From: a virus
Virus record (IMG/VR): IMGVR_UViG_3300010316_000024
Location: 1 to 36,465 of that record
Reading direction: 5' to 3' (one strand)
DNA: 36,465 nt
This document shows, piece by piece, positions 19,943-27,768 of the stretch; the stretch's first letter is position 1, and each line of letters opens with the position of its first letter. A model generated the notes under the pieces. That model searched no databases and was not told where the DNA came from. It worked only from the letters and a program-made list of their open reading frames with translations. A program made the translations under genes and the position numbers.

Positions 19943-21651
19943 GAATTAACTTTGAGAAGGTTAAATATAAAAACATACTATCGACAGGAAACGTATTTAC
20001 AACTGTAGAACTAAATAATGTTCCTAGTACATTGATCGCAGGATCAAATGGTTCAGGTAAAAGTACATTGCTTGATGCAATTGTATTTGGTCTATACGGC
20101 CGACCTTTTCGTAATATCAATAAAGCACAGCTTGTTAACTCTATTAATAATAAAGAACTCATTGTAGAATTATACTTTACGGCTGGTGGTGATAAGTACA
20201 AAATCCTTCGTGGTATCAAACCTAATCTCTTTGAGATATGGAAGAATGGTGCAATGATTAATAAAGATGCATCTATTCGAGATTACCAAGGATTCCTCGA
20301 AGACGATATTCTAGGTATCAACTTTAAAGCATTCAATCAAATAGTAGTACTTGGTTCTGCTACTTATATTCCTTTTATGGAATTGAGAGCATATCAACGT
20401 CGAGAGATTATTGAAGACCTATTGGATATTCAGGTATTCTCTGTTATGGGTACATTGGCAAAAGAACGTATGTCAAGTATCAAGACTGATATTAACGAAA
20501 ACAAATACGATATAGAAATGGTTGAGAGCAAAATCGTATCTCAAGAAGAAAGCGATGAAGCAATACGTAATCTAAAATCTATTGAAGTTGATAAGATCAA
20601 AGAAAAGATGAGTGGTCATATCGATGATATAGAAACTAAGAATAGTACTATTGATTCTCAAGATGAGATTATAAAAGTACTCTACGACGATATCTCTGAT
20701 AAACCTGAAGAAAAGAAAAAGTTCTCTGATGCAACCGAAAAGAGAGCTGAACTTGAAAGATCTCGTGTTGCGTTTGAAAAGGAACTATCGTTCTACGAAC
20801 ACAATGATGATTGCCCAACATGTAAGCAGGGTATTGCCCACGACTTTAAACAAGAACAAATTATAGATAAGAATCAACAGAAGGCTAAGATTGAGAAAGA
20901 TCTTGTTGATATAGCAGCCGTACTTACAACTCACCAAACACGTTTAGGTTCTATCTCAAAAATCGAAGAACAGATTCAATCGGTTAACTTCAAGATCTCC
21001 GAGATCCGAGCTGAAATCAAAATGTCCAAGAATGCTCTAATGAGTTATAAAAAGGAACTTGATAATGCTCAAAAGGAAGTTGCTGAAATTGATACTTCTA
21101 AACTTGAGAATCTACAAAATAGAATAGACAAGCTAACTGCTATACGTACTGAACTTCTTGATGAACATGAGGTACTCAATATTGTTCAATTGATATTGAG
21201 AGACGGTGGTATCAAGGCAAAGATTATTTCTCAGTACATTCCTGTAATTAATAAACTTATCAACAAGTATCTTGCCGCGTTTGATCTGTTCGTTGACTTT
21301 CAACTTGACGAAGAGTTTAATGAAGTAATACGTTCAAGGTTCAGAGACAAGTTCACCTATGCTAGTTTTTCTGAAGGAGAGAAACTACGTATCACATTAT
21401 CAATTATGTTGGCTTGGAGATCGGTTGCTAAACTAAGATCCTCCGTTTCAACGAATCTATTGATACTTGACGAAACACTCGACGGCGCCTTGGATGGTGT
21501 TGGTATTGAGAGTTTGATTGAAACACTACATGGATTGAATAACGACGATAACATCTTTGTGATATCACATCGTGGCGATCAGTTCGCAGAAAAGTTTGAG
21601 AACAACCTCAAGTTTGAGAAAATCAAAAACTTTTCGGAGTTAGTACAATAA
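19939..21651 (+). CDS. 46: Recombination endonuclease subunit gp46 (SbcC/Rad50-like ATPase)
   Basis: 570 residues (T4 gp46 is 560). Walker A is GSNGSGKST (35-43). Long coiled coils flank a zinc hook CPTC (292-295). The ABC signature is FSEGEKLRITLS, and Walker B is LLILDETLDGALDG, followed by FVISHR. Partner of gp47 in end resection and recombination-dependent replication. It ends directly at a consensus promoter for gene 43, so polymerase expression is separately controlled. Confidence 0.96.
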   Translation: MRINFEKVKYKNILSTGNVFTTVELNNVPSTLIAGSNGSGKSTLLDAIVFGLYGRPFRNINKAQLVNSINNKELIVELYFTAGGDKYKILRGIKPNLFEIWKNGAMINKDASIRDYQGFLEDDILGINFKAFNQIVVLGSATYIPFMELRAYQRREIIEDLLDIQVFSVMGTLAKERMSSIKTDINENKYDIEMVESKIVSQEESDEAIRNLKSIEVDKIKEKMSGHIDDIETKNSTIDSQDEIIKVLYDDISDKPEEKKKFSDATEKRAELERSRVAFEKELSFYEHNDDCPTCKQGIAHDFKQEQIIDKNQQKAKIEKDLVDIAAVLTTHQTRLGSISKIEEQIQSVNFKISEIRAEIKMSKNALMSYKKELDNAQKEVAEIDTSKLENLQNRIDKLTAIRTELLDEHEVLNIVQLILRDGGIKAKIISQYIPVINKLINKYLAAFDLFVDFQLDEEFNEVIRSRFRDKFTYASFSEGEKLRITLSIMLAWRSVAKLRSSVSTNLLILDETLDGALDGVGIESLIETLHGLNNDDNIFVISHRGDQFAEKFENNLKFEKIKNFSELVQ

Positions 21652-21654
21652 CCA

Positions 21655-21683
21655 TTGACATTCTCAGTCAACTAGTATATAAT
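21655..21683 (+). promoter_or_regulatory. Sigma-70 promoter, exact consensus, rightward (gene 43)
   Basis: TTGACA (21655-21660), 17 bases, TATAAT (21678-21683). AACCATT before and AATGGTT after form a perfect inverted repeat around the promoter, which could be a repressor site or chance. Confidence 0.92.
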
Positions 21684-21708
21684 GGTTGTTCAAATATAAA
21701 AAGGCATT

Positions 21709-24267
21709 ATGGCATTGACTAAATTCTATACATCCGTTGAAAGATACGGAAACAATATTTTACATCGAGGTTACGAAAATGGTAAACGTTTCTCGTACCG
21801 TGTTCCATTTCAGCCTACTCTATACGTTCATACTCCAAAGTCTGGCGCGGAAGGCTATCGTTCGTTAGACGGCGATTTACCCGTATCTCCACACAAGTTT
21901 GGTGATATGCGAGAAGCAAAGAACTTCATCGAAGAATACAAAGGTGTTCACGGTATGAAGACGTTTGGTTCAACAAATTATGTAACTCAGTTTATTCAAG
22001 AAGAGTATCCTGGTAAGATTACATATGACGTAAGTCAGGTCAATATCGTATCGTTTGATATTGAGGTTGACATCAGTGATGGTTATCCAAATATGGACAC
22101 TGCTGATAAACCGATTACGTCTATTGCTTATCATAGTTCTCGAGATGATGTATATTATGTACTTGGTCGCAAAGATTATGACAAGACTAAAACTGTTACT
22201 GATATTCCTCAAGATAAGATTGAGTTCGTATTGTTTGATGGTATTGATGGTGAACGTGCTTTACTTCAATACTTTATGAAACTATGGACAACTGATTATC
22301 CTGATGTTGTAACTGGTTGGAACGTTGAATACTTTGATATTCAATACATCGTAACTCGTATCATCGCGTTACTTGGAGAAGAAACCGCAAAGCGTTTATC
22401 TCCACACAAATCATTAAAACAAACCTCTCGAGAGATCTTTGGTAAGGTTGCATCAACATATCGTATTATGGGTGTTGCTGTTCTCGATTATATGGATTGC
22501 TTTAAAAAGTTTGGTTATAAGTACGGTCCTCAAGAATCGTATAAGTTAGATCATATTGCTTACGCTGTCCTTGGTGAAAAGAAAATTGATTACTCTGAAT
22601 ATGGTTCGTTAACTGGATTATGGGAAGAGAATCCTCAACTATATCTTGACTATAATTTAAAAGATACTCAACTGATTGCTCGTCTCGAAGAAGAGACAGG
22701 ATTGCTTGCGTTGGTTATGACAGTTGCATATGACGGTGGTGTTAACTACGGCGATGCGTTTGGTACAGTTGGTATATGGGAATCAACCATATATCGTAAA
22801 CTAATGAAAGATAAAATTGTTCCTCCACTTAAAGGTGGACCAGGAATGGTTGCTGGTGATCTTGTTGGTGGTTATGTTAAAGATCCTAAAGTTGGAATGC
22901 ATCCTTGGGTTGTATCTTTCGATCTTAACTCTCTATACCCTCACTTGATGTTACAGTATAATATGTCACCAGAAACATATATGCCTAATGATCGTGAATA
23001 CGTGACTCAGGACATGGTACTGAATCGTGAATATAAGAATGATCGTCCTAATGTATCAGTGGCTGCTAACGGTGTTTGTTTTTCAAATAAGAAGCAAGGA
23101 ATCATTCCTGAAATTATTGATGAATACTATAATAACCGTTCTATTATTAAAAAGCAGATGATTCTTGCTGAACAACAGTTTGAGGTTGAGACAGATCCAA
23201 GAGAACTCAAACGCCTAAAGCGTGAGATTAACCAATTGCACAATTCGCAAATGTCAATTAAGATTGCCATGAACAGTCTCTATGGTGCAACCGCTAACAA
23301 ATATTTCTTATACTATATTAATGAAATGGCTGAGGCAATTACAACAAGCGGTCAGTTAGGTATTCGTTATGCTGAAAAGTCGGTTAATGATTATTTAAAT
23401 AGAACTCTAGGTACAACTGACCATGACTATATCATCTATATTGATACCGACTCTATCTATGTTGACTTCGGTCCTCTGATTAAAGAAGTGTTTGGTACGA
23501 CTGATATTGATAAAGATAAAGGTGAAGAGTTCCTTGATAGAATCTGTTCAACCAAAATTGAACAAATCATTGAAGATGGTTATGAAAAGCTTGCTGCCGA
23601 TCTTGGCACTTATCGTAATGCAATGGTAATGAAACGTGAAAAGATTAACAACCGAGCAATCTTTGTTGCTAAGAAACGTTACATACTAAATACATTGAAC
23701 TCAGAAGGCGTTCACTACGATACTCCTAAGGTATCGGTAACAGGATTAGAATCAGTAAGATCTTCGACTCCTGAAATATGTCGTTCTAAACTCAAGCAAT
23801 GTTTTGAGATCATTATGAATACTGATGAAGAAACAACTCAAGGTTTCATTAAAGATTTCAAAGAACTGTTTCGTACATTAGATCCTATGGCCATCGCAAA
23901 GACCTCGGGTGTTAATGAACTTAAGAAGTACCAAGACAAAGGATCTATATACAGAAAAGGTACTCCAATGCATGTTCGTGGATCCTTAATGTATAACCAC
24001 TTCCTTAAAGAGAAAGGACTTGACAAGAAGTTTGAAACTATCCAAGGTGGAGACAAAGTCAAGTTATTATATTTAAAGGTACCTAATCCTATTCGTGAGA
24101 ACGCAATATCGGTTCCTGGCTTATTGCCAAAACAACTTGGACTACACGATTACGTTGATACTGAACTTCAGTTTGACAAAGTATTCTTGAGTCCTATTCA
24201 ATCAATACTTGACGCAGTTGGATGGTCGGCAGAGAAGGTTAATACTCTCGATGACTTTTTTAGTTAA
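21709..24267 (+). CDS. 43: DNA polymerase gp43 (family B)
   Basis: 852 residues (T4 gp43 is 898). The proofreading exonuclease motif I is SFDIEV (Asp117, Glu119). Polymerase motif A is DLNSLYPHL (Asp405), motif B KIAMNSLYGA, and motif C IDTDSIYVDF (Asp579, Asp581). It is the replicative polymerase of the T4-type replisome. No intein or split is present. The last residues are NTLDDFFS. T4-type polymerases bind the gp45 clamp through their extreme C terminus, so this is the expected clamp-binding peptide, and its L-x-x-F-F form recurs in two modification enzymes downstream. AAAGG lies upstream of the ATG. Confidence 0.98.
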   Translation: MALTKFYTSVERYGNNILHRGYENGKRFSYRVPFQPTLYVHTPKSGAEGYRSLDGDLPVSPHKFGDMREAKNFIEEYKGVHGMKTFGSTNYVTQFIQEEYPGKITYDVSQVNIVSFDIEVDISDGYPNMDTADKPITSIAYHSSRDDVYYVLGRKDYDKTKTVTDIPQDKIEFVLFDGIDGERALLQYFMKLWTTDYPDVVTGWNVEYFDIQYIVTRIIALLGEETAKRLSPHKSLKQTSREIFGKVASTYRIMGVAVLDYMDCFKKFGYKYGPQESYKLDHIAYAVLGEKKIDYSEYGSLTGLWEENPQLYLDYNLKDTQLIARLEEETGLLALVMTVAYDGGVNYGDAFGTVGIWESTIYRKLMKDKIVPPLKGGPGMVAGDLVGGYVKDPKVGMHPWVVSFDLNSLYPHLMLQYNMSPETYMPNDREYVTQDMVLNREYKNDRPNVSVAANGVCFSNKKQGIIPEIIDEYYNNRSIIKKQMILAEQQFEVETDPRELKRLKREINQLHNSQMSIKIAMNSLYGATANKYFLYYINEMAEAITTSGQLGIRYAEKSVNDYLNRTLGTTDHDYIIYIDTDSIYVDFGPLIKEVFGTTDIDKDKGEEFLDRICSTKIEQIIEDGYEKLAADLGTYRNAMVMKREKINNRAIFVAKKRYILNTLNSEGVHYDTPKVSVTGLESVRSSTPEICRSKLKQCFEIIMNTDEETTQGFIKDFKELFRTLDPMAIAKTSGVNELKKYQDKGSIYRKGTPMHVRGSLMYNHFLKEKGLDKKFETIQGGDKVKLLYLKVPNPIRENAISVPGLLPKQLGLHDYVDTELQFDKVFLSPIQSILDAVGWSAEKVNTLDDFFS

Positions 24268-24272
24268 GACTA

Positions 24273-24301
24273 TTGACATTTATATCAAACTGTGTTATAA
24301 T
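24273..24301 (+). promoter_or_regulatory. Sigma-70 promoter, exact consensus, rightward
   Basis: TTGACA (24273-24278), 17 bases, TATAAT (24296-24301), preceded by CTA. It starts the run from the Sm-like protein through glutaredoxin and the MazG-like gene. Confidence 0.92.
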
Positions 24302-24332
24302 ATACACAATAACAAATTAATGAGGAAACATT

Positions 24333-24620
24333 ATGAGTGATGTACAAATTGTAAGGCTTACAACTGGTGAAGAAGTTGTAGCAAAAGTAAAATATGAAAA
24401 AGGATTCTATACCTTAACGGATGGTATTCTTTTGGTCCCAGCTGGTGAAGGTAAAATTGGAATGGTACCATTTGTTCCTTATGCTACTCGTGAACCAATC
24501 GTGATAAACGAAAATTCAGTTATGTTCGTAGCTGAACCTATGGACGAGTTGAAAGCACAAGTAATTCAAGCCACAACTGGACTAATCATGCCTGGTTCTG
24601 GTGGTTTAAAACTTGTATGA
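24333..24620 (+). CDS. Conserved small protein, possible Sm-like barrel
   Basis: 95 residues. MSDVQIVRLTTGEEVVAKVK is the start of a small conserved marine-phage family. The first 70 residues alternate strands and turns (GEEVVAKVKYEKGFYTLTDG, then VPAGEGKIGMVPFVPYA), which resembles an Sm/LSm-type barrel, followed by a helix. RNA binding is conceivable but unsupported by specific residues. A strong ribosome site (GAGGAAA) lies after the consensus promoter. It overlaps the glutaredoxin gene by four bases. Confidence 0.7.
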   Translation: MSDVQIVRLTTGEEVVAKVKYEKGFYTLTDGILLVPAGEGKIGMVPFVPYATREPIVINENSVMFVAEPMDELKAQVIQATTGLIMPGSGGLKLV

Positions 24621-24832
24621 TAGAAATATACGGAAAACCAAATTGCGGATACTGTAATATGGCAAAGCAAATTTGTGAGTCCAAAGGATTGGACTTCGTA
24701 TACAAATCCTTGGATGTTGATTACAAACAAGATGAATTTTTTGAAAAGTTTCCTACCGCAAGAACCTTTCCACAGATTATAATGGACGGTGAAGCAATTG
24801 GTGGATTTAATGAATTACAGGATAAATTATGA
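24617..24832 (+). CDS. Glutaredoxin
   Basis: 71 residues. The active site is KPNCGYCNMA, Cys10 and Cys13 (CxxC). The cis-Pro loop TFPQIIMDG and the GGFNEL glutathione-binding segment are present. It reduces disulfides using glutathione. In T4-like phages the usual client is ribonucleotide reductase (T4 nrdC thioredoxin role), although no nrd gene is in this window. It overlaps both neighbours by four bases, so it is in one operon with the MazG-like pyrophosphatase. Confidence 0.93.
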   Translation: MIEIYGKPNCGYCNMAKQICESKGLDFVYKSLDVDYKQDEFFEKFPTARTFPQIIMDGEAIGGFNELQDKL

Positions 24833-25242
24833 GTAAGGATTGGGTAAAAGATATTGTTGATATGCAATCAAAATATAAAACACACAACTGGGTAGCAAAC
24901 GCAGGTGTGGAAAAGTTGAAAGCGTTTTTGGAATTTAGAGTTAACTTCCTACAAGAAGAACTTGATGAAACAAGAACAGCGCAAAAAGATATCGACTCCG
25001 AAGAAATCGTTGATGGTTTAGTTGACCTTTGTGTAGTGGCAATCGGTACTCTTGATGCCTTCGGAGTCGATCCTTATAAAGCTTGGGACGCAGTTCTCGA
25101 AGCTAACATGGCCAAAGAACCTGGTATTAAGGTAGGTAGGCCAAACCCATTAGGATTACCTGATCTAATGAAACCTGAAGGATGGACGGCTCCATCACAT
25201 GAAGGGAATCACGGTATCCTACCGACATTAAAAGGAGAATAG
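24829..25242 (+). CDS. MazG-like all-alpha NTP pyrophosphohydrolase
   Basis: 137 residues. FLQEELDET supplies the first acidic pair and EEIVDGLVDLCVVAIGTL the second (E-E ... D-G-L-V-D), the EExxE/ExxD metal site of all-alpha NTP-PPases. AWDAVLEANMAK is the family's C-terminal helix. It hydrolyses a nucleoside triphosphate to the monophosphate. T4 gp56, a dCTP/dUTP pyrophosphatase of the same superfamily, keeps cytosine out of phage DNA and feeds gp42. A hydroxymethylase gene follows about 2 kb downstream, so this enzyme is a good candidate for the dCTPase role here; that substrate is inferred. Confidence 0.8.
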   Translation: MSKDWVKDIVDMQSKYKTHNWVANAGVEKLKAFLEFRVNFLQEELDETRTAQKDIDSEEIVDGLVDLCVVAIGTLDAFGVDPYKAWDAVLEANMAKEPGIKVGRPNPLGLPDLMKPEGWTAPSHEGNHGILPTLKGE

Positions 25243-25246
25243 AATA

Positions 25247-25471
25247 ATGTTAAAAGAAGTATTAGTAAACGCTTTAGTGGCAAAGTATGAAGCTGCCGTT
25301 ACAGTGCATTCAGCAAATATCATGGTGATGCTTGAGAATGGAGTAGGTGTAGCAGAACATCCTGGTACCATTGAAACAATTGATGGAGAAGTTGGCCTGC
25401 TTGCGGAAGCTGAAGATAAGTTATCAACAGTTAGACGTTTCGCGGCTACAGTTCCACCAAAAGTTGTATAA
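25247..25471 (+). CDS. Conserved small phage protein, 74 residues
   Basis: MLKEVLVNALVAKYEAAV, then NIMVMLENGVGVAEHPG, then a helical C terminus (LLAEAEDKLSTVRRFAA). The pattern 'LLKEVLVN-x-L-x-A-x-YEA ... N-I-x-V-x-L-E-N ... G-x-x-E-H-P' is one I recall from T4-like marine phages, unknown in function. It starts four bases after the MazG-like stop, with AAAAGGAGA upstream. Probably a small helical, oligomeric protein. Confidence 0.68.
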   Translation: MLKEVLVNALVAKYEAAVTVHSANIMVMLENGVGVAEHPGTIETIDGEVGLLAEAEDKLSTVRRFAATVPPKVV

Positions 25472-25513
25472 ATTATTGATTTTATTAGTAGTTCTTGTAT
25501 ATATAAATTTATA

Positions 25514-25531
25514 TGTTACATTACCGTAACA
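25514..25531. repeat. Perfect inverted repeat (6-bp arms)
   Basis: TGTTAC, ATTACC, GTAACA. Arms of six with a 6-base loop, 22 bases upstream of the 28-residue mini-gene. It could be a small hairpin in the leader or an operator. Confidence 0.4.
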
Positions 25532-25552
25532 AATAGGAAACAAGAAGGAAAC

Positions 25553-25639
25553 ATGAAATTCATAGTAAAACAATACAAAAGGTTCCATCACATGATGAAA
25601 ATGAACAGAATTCAGAACGTTTGGAGAAAAGTTCTCTAA
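25553..25639 (+). CDS. 28-residue basic miniprotein
   Basis: AGAAGGAAAC gives a strong ribosome site before the ATG. The product is MKFIVKQYKRFHHMMKMNRI then QNVWRKVL, with a high positive charge, two His and no acidic residue. A short amphipathic helix is likely. It may be an early inhibitor or nucleic-acid-binding peptide; there is no homology evidence. The 244-base gap between its neighbours holds only this gene, the inverted repeat and the 25657 promoter. Confidence 0.5.
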   Translation: MKFIVKQYKRFHHMMKMNRIQNVWRKVL

Positions 25640-25656
25640 ATAACTGAAATAAACCA

Positions 25657-25685
25657 TTGACATTCTTTATGATATAGATTATAAT
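25657..25685 (+). promoter_or_regulatory. Sigma-70 promoter, exact consensus, rightward
   Basis: TTGACA (25657-25662), 17 bases, TATAAT (25680-25685), preceded by CCA. It drives the nuclease-like gene at 25716. Confidence 0.92.
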
Positions 25686-25715
25686 TGTTCTATAAATTAA
25701 ATAAAGGTTTACATT

Positions 25716-26213
25716 ATGGATAAGTTGACAGAATTACTTGAGCGTGCTTTATATAAACATAAACAAGGTAAGTTGTGTGGTACAGGAGATCTGTACCGAT
25801 CGCTTATCGGTTCATTAGGTGAATCAAAGGTTGTCGAGTTAACAGAAGGTGAATCAGTTAATGGTAAATTCGACGTCTTGGGTAGCATTCGTTATCCAGG
25901 TCGAATCGAAGTCAAAACAGCAAACAAATCTACAGACGGTAAATTAGGAGCTTGGAGTTTAAAGTGTAAACACAATGCTTGTGATTGGATCGCCTTAGTT
26001 GATGCTTCCTCTATCGAAGATTCTGATTACAGAATATCTATGATCCCCCACGATGCTTTCTTTGAGCATCTTCTTACTCCAAATTCTAAAGGTAATATTC
26101 CAGATTTTATTCGTTGGTCTGAAACCTATAACGAATCTGATAACAAATCACCAGAAGCCACAAATCTTTTCTTAAAATACGAAGTTCCTATTGACATTAT
26201 CAAGAATCTTTGA
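25716..26213 (+). CDS. Putative PD-(D/E)xK nuclease
   Basis: 165 residues. GSLGESKVVEL contributes Glu36. GKFDVLG (Asp53) and RIEVKTANK (Glu65, Lys67) give the D-x(11)-E-x-K signature of restriction-like nucleases, and the following AWSLKCKHNACDWIALVDAS resembles their beta-sheet core. DNA cleavage is likely. In a phage with hydroxymethylcytosine DNA such an enzyme could be specific for unmodified host DNA, as T4 endonucleases II and IV are, but this is speculation. It has its own early promoter, and its 3' end contains the next promoter. Confidence 0.55.
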   Translation: MDKLTELLERALYKHKQGKLCGTGDLYRSLIGSLGESKVVELTEGESVNGKFDVLGSIRYPGRIEVKTANKSTDGKLGAWSLKCKHNACDWIALVDASSIEDSDYRISMIPHDAFFEHLLTPNSKGNIPDFIRWSETYNESDNKSPEATNLFLKYEVPIDIIKNL

Positions 26214-26219
26214 TATAAT
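26191..26219 (+). promoter_or_regulatory. Sigma-70 promoter, exact consensus, overlapping a gene end
   Basis: TTGACA (26191-26196), 17 bases, TATAAT (26214-26219), preceded by CTA. The -35 and spacer are the last codons of the nuclease-like gene. It drives the 81-residue gene at 26248. Confidence 0.9.
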
Positions 26220-26247
26220 ATACTATATTAAATTATGGAGAACAATT

Positions 26248-26493
26248 ATGGTAGTACCATTTAAATACATTGACGACGGTAGATATTATGGAATGCCTAA
26301 GGATTCTACTGTAACGTGGAAACCTAAGATCTATCCGGCTGATAAGTTTGACTACGAAAAGGTTAAAGCTAGAGTAGAAGATCTGAAAGAAAAGAAAAAC
26401 AAGAAAGGTCTTGAAACAATGGCACGAAACTTCGAAAGAGTCTGCAAAGATAATCCAGGTGTATTCGATCATTTCTTAGAGTTACTAAAATAG
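26248..26493 (+). CDS. Hypothetical protein, 81 residues
   Basis: The ATG at 26248 follows GGAG and the promoter at 26191. The frame is open further upstream, but that region is the promoter and the previous gene. The product starts MVVPFKYIDDGRYYGMPKD, then a lysine-rich helix (KVKARVEDLKEKKNKKG) and a helical end. It is basic overall, with no recognised domain. It is followed after eight bases by the DUF1599-like gene. Confidence 0.65.
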   Translation: MVVPFKYIDDGRYYGMPKDSTVTWKPKIYPADKFDYEKVKARVEDLKEKKNKKGLETMARNFERVCKDNPGVFDHFLELLK

Positions 26494-26501
26494 GAGTCTA
26501 T

Positions 26502-26846
26502 ATGACAAAACAAACCAACCCAGTTTCGGTTGATGTACTACAAGAGTGCGTTGACCTTCAATTGAAAAAGTCGAGAGATTATCAAAATCCAAACTCGACT
26601 GTTCAACAAGCTGACTACTATCCTAACGGAATTACAACCATTCATGATATTATGCATGCAAAAATGCTACGTATGAAATCAGTAATGGAAGCAATGCAGT
26701 CAGATGATTACGATCCTAACTTTGAATCCCTTGAAGATTCAGCAAAAGATTTGATTAACTATTCAAGTTTCTTTGTTGCATATTGTCGTCAAGGTATTAA
26801 AGGTCAGGATTCAACTAAAGATGTATTTAACAGGAGTACTATATAA
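26502..26846 (+). CDS. Nucleotide-modification-associated domain protein (DUF1599-like)
   Basis: 114 residues, all-helical. LQLKKSRDYQNPNSTVQQAD, then IHDIMHAKMLRMKSV, then ESLEDSAKDLINYSSFFVAYC fits the pattern K-K-x-x-D-Y ... H-x-K-x-x-R ... D-x-x-x-D-L-x-N-Y of the DUF1599 group (nucleotide modification associated domain 1), whose conserved acids suggest a metal-dependent nucleotide enzyme. It lies one gene away from the hydroxymethylase gene, which fits that idea. The family match is from memory and not checked. Confidence 0.5.
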   Translation: MTKQTNPVSVDVLQECVDLQLKKSRDYQNPNSTVQQADYYPNGITTIHDIMHAKMLRMKSVMEAMQSDDYDPNFESLEDSAKDLINYSSFFVAYCRQGIKGQDSTKDVFNRSTI

Positions 26847-27100
26847 TGAGCAATATAATGATACCATCAAGTGACGCAGATAAAAAACGAATCCGCGGTT
26901 GCATGGAAGAAATGAGTAATTCGTTTACTCGAATGGAAGCAGAACGTGATTTTCAGAAAGAAGCAATTAATTCTTTGGCTGATGAAGTTCAGATCCCAAA
27001 ATCAATCCTAAGGAAAACCGCAAGAGCTTTCCATAATCAAAATGTTTCTGATCTAATTGCAGAAGTATCTGATATTGAAGCGTTAATGGAATCCATCTAA
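26846..27100 (+). CDS. DsbA-like double-strand DNA-binding protein
   Basis: 84 residues. EMSNSFTRMEAERDFQKEAI, then SLADEVQIPKSILRKTARAFHNQN, then an acidic C-terminal segment. This resembles the small helical DsbA family of T4-like phages (T4 DsbA is 89 residues), which bind DNA near late promoters and aid late transcription. The fold class and length agree, but sequence identity to T4 DsbA is low by eye. It shares stop and start bases with both neighbours, so it is in the same operon as the hydroxymethylase gene. Confidence 0.55.
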   Translation: MSNIMIPSSDADKKRIRGCMEEMSNSFTRMEAERDFQKEAINSLADEVQIPKSILRKTARAFHNQNVSDLIAEVSDIEALMESI

Positions 27101-27768
27101 TGAAAACAGCAAATGATATCCGAGCAGACCTAATTGACAAGTATCTTGCAGAAGATTATGTCATTGACAAGTCAGGCGCTAAGACTATTGAAGTTCTTGG
27201 TGAATCATTTGTTGCTGATGAAAATTGGTTGATTAGAACACCAGCATATAAGTACATCGAGCGTGAACTTGAGTGGTATATGTCTGAATCACTATATGTT
27301 GATGATATTCCTGGAGAGACACCACAGATTTGGAAAGATATATCTTCTAACGAAGGTAAGATCAATTCTAATTATGGTTGGTGTATTTACTCTGAAGAGA
27401 ATGGTAATCAATATAAACATGTACTTCGTGAATTGAGAAACAATCCAAACAGCCGTAGAGCTGCAATGATCTATAATCGTCCAAGTATGCATCTTGATTT
27501 CAACCGTGATGGTATGTCTGACTTTATGTGTACATTTGCGAATACGTTTATGATTCGAGATGGTAAACTTATATCCCATTATACAATGAGATCTAACGAT
27601 GCTGTCTTTGGTTATAACAATGATGTTGCTTGGGCAAAGTTTGTTCAAGGTCAACTTGCTTATGATCTCGAAGTTGAGGTCGGTGACTTGATTTGGACTG
27701 CTACGAATCTTCATGTATATGAAAGACATTTTGAGTTTATTGAGGCGTTAATTAATGCAGGAAAATAA
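27100..27768 (+). CDS. 42: Deoxycytidylate hydroxymethylase (T4 gp42-like)
   Basis: 222 residues (T4 gp42 is 246). It matches T4 gp42 along its length: VIDKSGAKTIEVLGESFVAD, ERELEWYMSESLYVDDIPGE, INSNYGWCIYSEEN, SRRAAMIYNRPSMH and DGMSDFMC. The catalytic Cys is Cys144 (T4 Cys148). MRSNDAVFGYNND puts Asp175 where dUMP-using thymidylate synthases have Asn; T4 has Asp179 there, and it favours dCMP. It should convert dCMP plus methylene-tetrahydrofolate to 5-hydroxymethyl-dCMP. It is truncated at the C terminus compared with T4 and overlaps the dCMP deaminase gene by 14 bases. A dCMP methylase cannot be fully excluded. Confidence 0.9.
   Translation: MKTANDIRADLIDKYLAEDYVIDKSGAKTIEVLGESFVADENWLIRTPAYKYIERELEWYMSESLYVDDIPGETPQIWKDISSNEGKINSNYGWCIYSEENGNQYKHVLRELRNNPNSRRAAMIYNRPSMHLDFNRDGMSDFMCTFANTFMIRDGKLISHYTMRSNDAVFGYNNDVAWAKFVQGQLAYDLEVEVGDLIWTATNLHVYERHFEFIEALINAGK

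Noticed and set aside
22066-22094. TTGACA inside the polymerase gene
   Set aside because: The spacing leads to AATATG, not a convincing -10, and no gene start follows.
21709-24267. Possible intein or intron in the DNA polymerase gene
   Set aside because: Motifs A, B and C are continuous and the total length is normal for gp43.
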